Position numbers and translations under genes: made by a program. The notes below the pieces were generated by a model. It worked only from the letters and a program-made list of their open reading frames with translations. It was not told where the DNA came from and did not search any database. From contig OZ020489.1 in the NCBI GenBank assembly GCA_963971405.1, positions 22,780,290 through 22,844,289 on the forward strand: a stretch of 64,000 nucleotides of DNA. Reading direction: 5' to 3'. Position 1 is the first letter of the stretch. Every line of letters begins with the position of its first letter. This DNA is from Psococerastis gibbosa. Lineage: Eukaryota > Arthropoda > Insecta > Psocodea > Psocidae. Positions 58,501 through 64,000 of the stretch are shown here, piece after piece.

Positions 58501-58573
58501 TTTCATGTTTGTCGTTGATTTAGATTCTGAGCCACAGTATGGACCATCGAAGAAAAGAAGAAAAGTCGATTAG
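28560..58573 (+). CDS. USP48: ubiquitin carboxyl-terminal hydrolase 48-like deubiquitinase, 997 aa, 16 coding exons
   Basis: Coding exons: 28560-28687, 28875-29063, 29909-30134, 31139-31352, 32441-32743, 33112-33219, 33893-34126, 34490-34950, 35806-36009, 36450-36643, 37441-37604, 38099-38223, 38398-38567, 53949-54062, 54815-54924, 58524-58573. Phases agree throughout and the total is 2,994 nt. The start is ATG 28560, because its MAKRGLH...WTWAE lines up with the start of human USP48 and the frame is closed upstream. The USP core holds the catalytic Cys (~90) in LGNTCYVNSLLQLWF, QQDAQEFSKLYM, paired CxxC motifs (CSKC, CSVC) and the catalytic His (~351) in NKGHYY. An acidic linker (exons 7-8) leads to DUSP-type repeats: LCPHECL/FGGGPR/CEQC, then GFWVGKKSLKFWW, ITCPHDGL/KYFPN, and IFCGPHSLL/ATEWETL. 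USP48 removes ubiquitin from nuclear substrates. The human C-terminal ubiquitin-like domain is missing; the protein ends in PSKKRRKVD, an NLS-like tail. The last exon is the least certain. Confidence 0.94.
30225..30412 (-). repeat. SINE-like dispersed repeat, minus orientation, USP48 intron 3
   Basis: Reverse complement of the 12405-12600 family: GGCCATTGGCGAACTGGT, GGCTACAAGCGATAATGGAT, GACGCAATGTAACAGGC and TTAAGTACAGATAC in the expected inverted order. Confidence 0.7.
31442..31695 (+). repeat. ~91-bp tandem repeat, three units, USP48 intron 4
   Basis: Units start at 31442, 31533 and 31623, each with AGTCGTAGTC, a TTTATGACCTT segment, CTGGGAGGCTTGCAAAAT and TATTCTAGAAAC. They differ by short substitutions. 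The reading frame stays open through the array because the unit composition avoids stops; no protein is proposed. Confidence 0.8.
31885..32390 (-). repeat. SINE-like dispersed repeat plus the 'CAAGTGGTTCGGAATCCAC' module, USP48 intron 4
   Basis: The left part (ACACCGGTTACAAGCGATAG, TTGTAACAGGCGTAAGCATG) is a partial minus-orientation SINE-like copy. The right part (32100-32300) carries AACATGGTAGGACATG and CCAAGTGGTTCGGAATCCAC, the module found inside the long-form SINE at 49849-50084 and again at 44690-44905. Confidence 0.6.
37101..37299. repeat. 199-bp palindromic MITE, copy 1 (USP48 intron 10)
   Basis: The ends are AGTCCACGCAAAATGAGAAA and the reverse complement. The palindrome continues inward through GTATGGACATGGAATG and ACACTGTAAAAATATT. 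Extended by one T/A base it is flanked by TA on both sides, as for Tc1/mariner-type insertions. A second copy of the same length is at 39683-39881. Confidence 0.9.
39370..39545 (-). pseudogene. non-LTR retrotransposon ORF2 C-terminal fragment (USP48 intron 13)
   Basis: Minus-strand translation gives KNIIEVMDEGTN, RGRQRKEYLEDVMKDPGCDT and YEGLKRTAQNRQE before a stop. This is the RGRPR..W..D....  C..Y..LK..A.DR tail of a reverse transcriptase ORF2. Only ~50 codons remain. Confidence 0.68.
39683..39881. repeat. 199-bp palindromic MITE, copy 2 (USP48 intron 13)
   Basis: Same ends, length and inner sequence as 37101-37299, with scattered differences only (for example CTTTGCGCC for CTTTCACC, GGATC for AGATC in the right arm). 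The right flank is TATA; the left flank no longer shows TA. Confidence 0.9.
41693..42345 (+). repeat. tandem repeat, three units of 206-258 bp (USP48 intron 13)
   Basis: Units start near 41693, 41951 and 42157 with GCARTATTGTATT, then GCTTTRTCGGTRAACCC, AGAATTATTCATTTT, GTAGTTGAAAAATCA and a CATCTTCAAAACATGTCC segment. Units 2 and 3 are nearly identical; unit 1 is longer and more diverged. Confidence 0.8.
42710..43049. mobile_element. TTAA-flanked palindromic MITE, copy 1
   Basis: Flanked by TTAA at 42706-42709 and 43050-43053, with ends GAGGAT / ATATCCTC. It is a long imperfect palindrome (GTGCATCATATAAT left, ATTGTATGATGCGCATGAAG right). It is homologous through its length to 50966-51350. 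A TTAA target is typical of piggyBac, but the ends do not start with the usual CCY, so the superfamily is left open. Confidence 0.78.
43767..44064. mobile_element. CAGTGGCGGATCCACG(G)n element, hAT-like MITE, with nested foldback
   Basis: The left end is CAGTGGCGGATCCACG followed by 21 G (43782-43802). The right part is 15 C (44012-44026), a run of A, then CCGCTGGATCCGCC. The flanks ACCCGATT (43759-43766) and ACTCGATT (44065-44072) agree in 7 of 8 bases, fitting an 8-bp TSD. The interior contains foldback copy 4. Confidence 0.75.
43904..43989. repeat. foldback MITE, GTGGTAGCAGACAT family, copy 4 (short)
   Basis: Starts GGCGGGGATTCCACCAACAT and ends in GTTGGTGGATTCCCCGCCT. Only one core copy (GTCTGCTACCACGTC) remains, so it is an internally deleted form. 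It lies inside the 43767-44064 element and is therefore the younger of the two. Confidence 0.8.
44225..44415 (+). repeat. SINE-like dispersed repeat, short form
   Basis: CGTATCTGTACTTGGTTAAG, GCGTCAATGGTAAGCTTG, GTGTAGGTTGACATCGAG, GTACCAGTTAGCCAATGGCC and AATACAAATAATGTCCGAAA in the family order. This is the best-preserved short form in the window. Confidence 0.78.
44690..44985 (-). repeat. dispersed repeat with CCAAGTGGTTCGGAATCCAC module and C-rich end
   Basis: Contains (TAG)n at ~44709-44725, GCCCATAGGACAGTGGTCCT, TATAGTGGATTCCGAACCAC and, at 44872-44985, the inverted match to 4067-4175. The module also occurs at 32100-32300 and 49849-50084. Confidence 0.6.
45828..46230. repeat. ~400-bp element with ATATCGCTCATG termini
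   Basis: The left end is ATATCGCTCATGTACGAGAA AAGTGACA in two blocks. The right end is the inverted TGTCACGTTTCTCGTGCATGAG-type counterpart ending CGATAT. The terminal inverted repeat is about 35 bp with few mismatches and the interior is AT-rich. Nonautonomous DNA transposon of unknown superfamily. Confidence 0.65.
47049..47160. repeat. hairpin element with GACCGGTTTCGG loop motif, copy 1
   Basis: The arms 47049-47085 and 47124-47160 are near-perfect inverted repeats (ACGCAACTGATCCACAATAA). The loop carries GACCGGTTTCGG, then ACCATCATCAGC. The motif recurs at 61748-61897. Confidence 0.8.
48198..49075 (+). repeat. ~208-bp tandem array, about four units plus partial ends
   Basis: Unit starts (ATGACAGTTGCTTGC) are at 48283, 48495, 48704 and 48912, giving periods of 212, 209 and 208. 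Each unit has ACTCCTCGAGTGAT, GAGCGCTTTCTGAACTGTTT, GGGCACACTAGTC and CATGAAAGTGCAGCTAATGT. Partial units lie at both ends. A frame of 66-71 codons is open in each unit, but with no homology it is not called as a gene. Confidence 0.9.
49745..50203 (-). repeat. SINE-like repeat, long form with 236-bp internal module
   Basis: Read on the minus strand it starts ACTCGTATCTGTACTTGG at 50197 and runs through the short-form sequence to CATACCAG (50092-50085). It then has 236 bp absent from the short forms, then CATACCAG again (49848-49841), and resumes TTTATCAATGGCCAAAA and GACCTATGGGCCAC. The 8-bp direct repeat marks the ends of the extra module. Confidence 0.75.
50660..50944 (+). mobile_element. 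Helitron-like nonautonomous insertion
   Basis: Starts TCTTCTATGTATAAAAATGA, followed by CTATTTCCCTTGGTCACGCC and ACGGCTGGACCGATT, a 5' end that I recognise from arthropod Helitrons. Near the 3' end is the hairpin GCGAGGCCCCGAAGGGCCTC, then CCCCGCTTG. It sits between A (50659) and T (50945), the Helitron target. The last four bases are CTTG, not the usual CTAG/CTRR. The empty site exists in the neighbouring tandem unit. Confidence 0.72.
50966..51350. mobile_element. TTAA-flanked palindromic MITE, copy 2
   Basis: The ends are GAGTGCACAGCCCGT and its near-perfect inverse ACGGGCTGTACACTC, flanked by TTAA at 50962-50965 and 51351-51354. The arms include GATTTGGCTCATCAAAGTTG and its inverse. It is the better preserved copy of the pair; homologue at 42710-43049. 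Confidence 0.85.
53421..53812. repeat. ~390-bp foldback MITE just upstream of USP48 exon 14
   Basis: The left arm starts AAGGCCAAACCGGAGTCGCC and the right arm is its inverse ending GGTTTGCCCTT. The arms are about 125 bp and closely matched (TTTCTCATGAAATATGGAAC in both). Sequence TTAA borders each end. It ends about 136 bp before the exon 14 acceptor. Confidence 0.85.
54063..54814 (+). other. USP48 intron 14
   Basis: GTAGGT donor, TTTTTATTCAG acceptor. Nothing recognised inside. Confidence 0.7.
55591..55754. repeat. short hAT-like MITE remnant (USP48 intron 15)
   Basis: CATGGACGGATACAG at the left and CTGGATCCGTCCCTG at the right are inverted, with an 11-C tract close to the left end (55616-55626). 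This resembles the CAGTGGCGGATCC-G(n) element at 43767. No clear TSD. Confidence 0.55.
55916..56285. repeat. foldback MITE, GTGGTAGCAGACAT family, copy 5 (self-nested)
   Basis: The outer arms are GCCCATTCCATTGACCGGCT / AGCCTGTCAATGGAATGGGC, then GGGCTATTTCC and the core GACGTGGTAGCAGACATTCA. Inside these is a second set of family ends (TTTCCACCGATCTCGCATTG, inverted) with the AAATGACATTGAC module. The order of modules is the reverse of copy 2. Confidence 0.82.
56438..56646 (+). repeat. 104-bp tandem duplication
   Basis: GACTGCAACAATAATGTGAC at 56438 and GACTGCAACAATATTGTGGC at 56542 begin two units that both end in GCATTTGGAAGTAG. A handful of substitutions separate them. Confidence 0.85.
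57394..58093 (+). repeat. long inverted repeat flanking USP48 exon 16, left arm
   Basis: 700 bp from GGTTAGAAATGTAAACAA to CTGTAGGCGCGTTT. It includes an 18-G tract (57516-57533), AAGCTTAACCTCAAGTTTGA, CGCGATATATCGGAAACTAT and AACGCTGTTACAGCGCTCCA. The right arm is its reverse complement. Confidence 0.9.
58094..58523 (+). other. end of USP48 intron 15, loop side of the long inverted repeat
   Basis: Single-copy-looking sequence between the left arm and exon 16. It ends with the pyrimidine-rich TTTCATGTTTGTCGTTGATTTAG acceptor region. Confidence 0.6.
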
Positions 58574-58672
58574 AGTAGCTAGCTAATAAGTGATTGATAA
58601 TATTATGATGTCGAGGATTACGTCATAAGCAAGATGTCCGTGGAGTAGGCCTACTGGGGATACCACGTAAAA

Positions 58673-59417
58673 AAACGCGCCTACAGACTCTACCTCAGAG
58701 TTTTTTTTTTTTTTTTTTTTTTTGTGTCGGCGATGGGGAGCCTTTCAGCCATTACTAGCGGGGAAAAAAGTTAGGAATGAATAAGTAAAGTTGTACGAAT
58801 ATAACAAAAATTTTGTAATAATATATTTACAATATAAAAAAAATCATAAAAAAAGTTAAACATTTCGTTTCGACCGGATACTCATGAGCTTTGACGAGCC
58901 GGGTCAACTTTGGAGCGCTGTAACAGCGTTTTAAATGAATGAAATAATAAAAGTCATGGGGATAAAATTTTCCTCAAAAGATCATCTACAAGATTGGTCT
59001 GAGGTAATGTTTTTGTAAAATGTATATAAAAAAGTTTTAGAGCAAAAAAGAAAATTGTTTTAAAACTTTTCTTACTTTTTTGCTTATAACTTCTTTAATT
59101 TTTAATTTAGGGCGAAAAGTTATATAAACATATTTGTAGGCAAAGCAATTTGCTACAAATTATATTTTTTACAAATTTTTTGTTAGACGCATAGTTTCCG
59201 ATATATCGCGAAAAAAATGTTTTCACCCCTTTTTTCAATATGGCGGCCGGGAGACAAGGGTGGCGACCCCTCAAACTTGAGGTTAAGCTTCTATTGACCC
59301 CCCTCACATATCTATAAAATAAAATTGCTGCCTCTAAGAAATGCAAAGCTCATGTAACATTTCAATGGACTACTTTAAAATTGGTTTGTTTGATTGATTT
59401 GTTTACATTTTTAACCC
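58673..59417 (-). repeat. long inverted repeat flanking USP48 exon 16, right arm
   Basis: Reverse complement of 57394-58093, starting AAACGCGCCTACAGACTC and ending TTTGTTTACATTTTTAACCC, with small indels. Its equivalent of the 18-G tract is only six C. AATAAA within GAAATAATAAAAG (~58947) could serve as a USP48 polyadenylation signal. Confidence 0.9.
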
Positions 59418-61747
59418 GAAGAATAAGTTTGATTTTGATATGATACGAGCCCCCCCCCCCCCCCAAAAAAAATAAAAAAAATCAGGACGATGGCCGCAGC
59501 AAAGTATTGTAGCTCCTACTCCTACGAGCCACATACTGTATGTGGTGTTTTAAATTTATTTTCTAACAATCCTAGCATATCCATTCATTATCAAGTCGCA
59601 TTGTTACCCTCGTGGACTAGGATTAACGATCTAGTGTAAACGAAATTGGGAAAGCCCCGTTGACCAAAGGCGCCTCTGAATATTTAATATTGGAGCCCGC
59701 TATGACCCCGATGACTCTTAGCTTAATTATTTCTCTTGTTTATAATTGAACTAAACCATCCCCTAAATTCTCTAATCTCTTGTCTTTTCTTGCTTGTATT
59801 CGCCGATTGCAAAATCTACCTAACTTTCAACCCTTTCCCCCAGAAAGTGTCCATGTTAAATTTACAACCTCGAAAAGGATGGTTTTTGTTGGATGGATTT
59901 TAATACTAAATGTGATTGAAATTGTAGCTAGTTTTCTGCTATAAATGACTTTATATTAATAGTTATCACTCATTCGCGTAAATCCTTGGATTACGCGATT
60001 CCTCTCGCCACATCACAAAATTTTTTTTTTATTGAATATTTTTTAACTATTATTGTAAAAATGAAATTGTTTTCAACTTTTAGATGGTTTTTGACCCGCT
60101 AAGTTCAATTTTTTACGAAAAAAAAAACAGGTCCTAGAAAGTGGATCATTTTCATAGTCCTTCCAAGGGTGGAAACAAATATTATCCCTGAGGTTATGAT
60201 TTTAAAAATATTTTCTTCAAAATCTACCTAATGGTCCATATTTTAATGTTTTATAGTCACACAAAAATTAATCTGTCGCAATTTAACAAAAAAAATATTT
60301 TGTAAAATAAGTGATACAAAAATTCAAGTGTCCGAACTTGAGCTGGTTATATAGGGTAGTATGATCATGTACAGTGCAAAATGTACCTAACATACCTGGT
60401 ATAAAGGGCATTAACAATGTTTTTTCATACGTGGAATAGTAACCAACATACCAAGGTATATTCTTGCCGTCGGCCTCATTAATACCCAATCTCTCCCCTC
60501 CCCTGGTGGAACTGTTTGTACTAAGTCGAATTTCACATTAAATATTTATTGTAGGGTTGGAAGAAAATTTTAGCCATTACAAAAAACTTTTAAACAAAAA
60601 ACGGTGGCTAAGGCGTCCTCCCAGTTGCCATACCAACCGTTTTTTGTACATATCAATTGTCAAGATTGAAAATGTGTAATAAAAAGAAATATTTCTAGTA
60701 ATGGCTAAAATCTTTGTTCTAGCTCTACAATGAAAATTTACTGTGAAATTTGAAGAAAAAAAAACAGTGACAATGGTATCCCGCTGGGGTAGGGGGGGGG
60801 GGGGAATTTCGATTGGGCATTAGCTAAGTCCTGTATTCCTTACACATACCTTTCAAGCGATGATGCGACTCGATCTTAGTCTAGTGTAGTCTACACTTAG
60901 AGCCATGCTTCGGAAAATTTACCGATAATTTCTGGTCGGTTGCCTATACATAGGAATATGGAGAAAAGTGCCCGCAGAGCAAATAAAATATTTTTCGGAA
61001 ATAACAATCTTACGGAGCCGCCCTCAATTACCTAGCTACTATGGAAAAAAATGTATTATGCCATAGCACAATTTGATTAAAAATTTACAGATTAATTAAT
61101 TGTATTATTTGTTTAAAAGTATGACGTGACTGCATTTTTAATTTCATTTCAACAGATAATTTTACAAAAAGTAGCATCGGGTGTTAAGCTTAGCCTACAT
61201 TATGTAGGTTTTGCTTTTTTTGCAATGATTAGAGCCTATGCGTAGTCTACTCAGTTGACTCTTGCCAAAATAATTTCTACTAGTCGATTGAAATCTTTAT
61301 GCAACTTAATGTTCCCCCAGAGATTAAAGAACGAGCCCTCAGAGTCCCGAACTTGAGTTGAGAGGGGCCAATTTTACAAGTCGGTGTGGGAAACGATCGT
61401 GGTAGTACAGGAGTAAAAACAGAGGCAATTAATACTTCTAGCCCGCCATATAATTCTAAGTCCTAACACTCTTGCTGGTTTTTGTTAATGGTTTTATTGA
61501 TGGTAAACTTGTAAACTCACTCTGAAAAGCGAACCTTGTCGATTGCGCCTGTTGTTGGCAAGTTTGAGTTGTATTTCTGTTTCTTTTATCGTTTTATTCC
61601 AGCAGGCGTATCACGAACGGTAGAGGACATGTTATCCCTGGGGATAACATATCACTAATTTAGATTTACATATTCACTTGCCAGGTTAAATCAGGGGTCC
61701 GATTTCAGTTATATCTTCCACATTCACTTTGTAACACTTCGTCATAG
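59418..61747. other. intergenic, nothing recognised
   Basis: AT-rich, with a 15-C tract (59450-59464) and a 13-G tract (60792-60804). No sequence resembling the missing USP48 ubiquitin-like domain was found on the plus strand here. Confidence 0.45.
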
Positions 61748-61897
61748 TAAATAAAATAAAATAACTTTGTCAAGTATTACGAAAATATATTAAAAGCGAC
61801 CGGTTTCGGCACTAGAGCCTGACGATGGTCTAATGCCGAAATCGGTCGCTTTTATTATATTTTAGTATTACTTGACAATGTTATTTTATTTTATTTA
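61748..61897. repeat. hairpin element with GACCGGTTTCGG motif, copy 2
   Basis: The arms 61748-61812 and 61834-61897 are near-perfect inverse repeats (TTTGTCAAGTATTACG...AAAGCGACCGGTTTCGGCA in pieces). The loop is ~21 bases and includes GACGATGGTC. Related to 47049-47160. Confidence 0.82.
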
Positions 61898-62870
61898 CCA
61901 GGGGTATGGAGGTTATATTAAAGTTTGACACTGTCAACACAGCTGATTGCTATTAATTGTTACTTTTGATAAACAAAGGATAAACAATTATTGATGCATC
62001 AATTTCTCGTGGCTACCTATTGAAAACTGACTCATGCTCTTAAGCTCCAAATGGCTGAACGAGACGGGTCAGATGGGCATTCGCTGCTCGGTCAATAAAC
62101 GATTTGACAGTTGTGACCGGGATGTTGTGGGAGGTTCTCGTTATAAGCTAAACCACAGTGAAAATTTAGCTATTAAGATTATTAGGGATTCAAGATCAAG
62201 TGCGCAGAACTTTCATTACTTTAATTACATTAATTTAATGAATGTGCTAGTATGATGTACCAATACCGTGCATGGGATTTTAGGGGACTTTTGACTAGTT
62301 ATTCTGAATATTAATGAGCCAAAATAAAAATAAATCAGCTTGCACCCAATTTACTGGAGCCTCATATTGCAATAACAGTGTTGGCGCATGCGCCCGGAAA
62401 CCCTTGTGGAATTGTACCCTATAAGAAGTTATCGCGAGGGTCCTTGATTTTTTAACTACTCGTAAGCAGTAAGTCAAAGATCAATGAATTCGAGATGAAT
62501 GGATTTATAGGCTATTATCCGGTATGGCAGTGGAGAAAATTATTAGCAAATTTTACTGAAATAAAGCTACAATACAAAATTTTTTCCCCTACAGCTGCTA
62601 GTAATAGTGAAACTTCTTTTTGAAAGGAGGACTAATCGTTTTGTCGGGGAGGGAGAAGGGGGTAGTTGGGGGGGGGGGGGTGTGGCTAATTACAGTTGCC
62701 CATCAGGGCTCCAGTGATGGATCTTATCCCCGCCGCTCTTCTTATGGCCGGCCGCTGCTGTATCTCCCCTTCGAGGACACCGGTCATTTCTGATTATACT
62801 CTCTATTTTCTTTCCTGAGTAATGCATTTAAACAGTGCTGACTTTTGTTTTCGTTTGCTCTACTATTGCC
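61898..62870. other. intergenic, nothing recognised
   Basis: No gene with recognisable domains. A 13-G tract lies at 62668-62680. Confidence 0.4.
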
Positions 62871-63580
62871 CTTTGTCAGTGCTCAGTTCTTCTTCTTCTG
62901 GCTCTACAGCCCTTGATGAGTTTTGACCTGTTCGACAACACTCCTCCATTCATCTCGGTTTTATACAACGCTCCACTATCTACAGACTCCCAACTCGCGA
63001 AGGTCAGTTTCAAACTCATCCTTCCGCAACGTTTTCGTGGACTTCCGGCCAGTCGTCTTCCTGTCATGCTTGCTTTGTACATCTTTTTCGGCATGCGGTC
63101 GTCTGTCATTCTTATGACGGGTCCCAAACATCTTATGCTTTGCGCTTTTACGAACGGACTATGTCTTCCCCGTTGAGTATTGCGTATATTTCGGCGTTGT
63201 TTCTTATACGCCACTCTCTGTCTTCGCATAGGAGTCCATAGCTCCTCCTTATTGTCTTTCTTGTCTTCATTTTCTAATATGTATATTTTGTATTGTATTC
63301 TTAATTTTGAATATATTGACTGATTGATTGATTGATTCTTTTCATTACTCTCAGTTTGTTTGCGTCATGGACAGTAAGATTCCAGGTTTCCGAGCTGTAT
63401 GTTGCAATAGGTCTGATAAAGCTGTATATCTTCAACTTAGTGGCTCTGGATATAAGTCTTGGCTTGAGTAATCTGAGGTTCGCGAAATATGCTCTGTTGG
63501 TTGCTATTAATCTTCTATCTCAGTTATTAGATCTCATAATATATGCGGTAAGTAGGCAGTTTGAAAAATTGCTCTGATAT
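62870..63580 (-). pseudogene. non-LTR retrotransposon reverse transcriptase C-terminal remnant
   Basis: On the minus strand 63520-63330 reads TKLKIYSFIRPIATYSSETW, then NLTVHDANKLRVMKRIN. This is followed by a (TCAA)n slip, then 63250-62880 with frames encoding DREWRIRNNAEIYAI, GHV/GPV-RMTDDRMPKKMYK and GSPRKRC. This order (IRPV.TY.SETW, RW.GHV.RM.DDR.PK, GRP..RW) is the tail of RTE/I-like ORF2 proteins. Several frame breaks; clearly decayed. Confidence 0.75.
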
Positions 63581-63590
63581 TGGCATAATT

Positions 63591-64000
63591 GTTATTAATT
63601 GGAGTCAATGGGCAATGATGAGATGTTGAAATACTGTGTTTTTTAAAGCACAATCTTAAATTAAGCATTATCCATATCCAATAATTGCCCCAGACCCTGC
63701 ACGGGTTAGTAATTGTTTGAAAATTATGTGTGGGGTTTAAGGCAATTGTTTATCGTTGTGTTAAAACTAAGGTCAAAAATTCTTATATTTTCCGCGTTCG
63801 GAGAATTTAATTTTGTTTCTTCGTAACTATCTTGTCATTTTTTTTTCTTTCTAATGAAGAGCATCGATGTGAGAAGTTAGCCATCTTAGGGGTTGCTTTA
63901 TTGTGTAGCTGACTTTACGCACCGAACCGGAAATGGCGTCGCCGCCTTGCCGAGCGCGGGAGATTCAAACTGACTAGAACCGCATCCTCGTTTCCTCTTT
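63591..64000. other. intergenic, nothing recognised
   Basis: No gene or repeat recognised. The last ~60 bases are GC-richer but too short to assess. Confidence 0.35.

Noticed and set aside
62835-63176. 113-codon plus-strand frame
   Set aside because: Antisense of the decayed reverse transcriptase tail on the minus strand.

Overview
This is a eukaryotic, AT-rich, intron-bearing and transposon-loaded window, most likely from an arthropod. The evidence is three intact nuclear genes with ordinary GT-AG introns, a ribosomal protein L22 with the long Ala/Lys/Pro-rich N-terminal extension known from insects, several non-LTR reverse transcriptase remnants, tRNA-derived SINEs and a dense population of short foldback elements. 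No bacterial-style operon, CRISPR array or rRNA was seen. I cannot name the species.

Layout, left to right. Positions 116-2590 hold a 5'-truncated non-LTR retrotransposon ORF2 on the minus strand with a single in-frame stop. Positions 2600-8535 are intergenic, with two foldback elements and another reverse transcriptase tail. RpL22 (plus strand, 4 coding exons, 8536-11327, 261 aa) comes next. After about 4.9 kb with a textbook 8-bp-TSD hAT-like MITE lies delta-1-pyrroline-5-carboxylate dehydrogenase (minus strand, 11 coding exons, 25342-16214, 568 aa). RpL22 and P5CDh converge. P5CDh and USP48 are divergent, about 3.2 kb apart, with NRF-1-like and CRE-like motifs on the P5CDh side. A USP48-type ubiquitin C-terminal hydrolase (plus strand, 16 coding exons, 28560-58573, 997 aa) fills most of the right half. 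Its intron 13 (38568-53948, 15.4 kb) is a sink for repeats. The right end (58574-64000) has repeats and a decayed reverse transcriptase remnant. All exon junctions of the three genes keep phase, and each summed CDS is divisible by three.

The three genes have unrelated housekeeping jobs: large ribosomal subunit protein, mitochondrial proline catabolism, nuclear deubiquitination. There is no sign of a shared pathway. The interest lies in how mobile DNA sits relative to the exons. (i) A SINE-like element entered exactly across the splice donor of P5CDh exon 5, and its 15-bp target-site duplication carries a second copy of the exon end plus GTAA. (ii) The last coding exon of USP48 lies in the loop of a roughly 700-bp-arm inverted repeat. 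(iii) A local tandem duplication supplies paralogous 'empty sites' for a Helitron-like insertion and a TTAA MITE. (iv) A family of foldback elements shares the core GTGGTAGCAGACAT and includes a self-nested, module-shuffled copy. (v) At least a dozen long G or C homopolymers occur, several of them at element ends.

Everything here was read by eye. Percent identities, copy numbers genome-wide and family names of the repeats were not computed.
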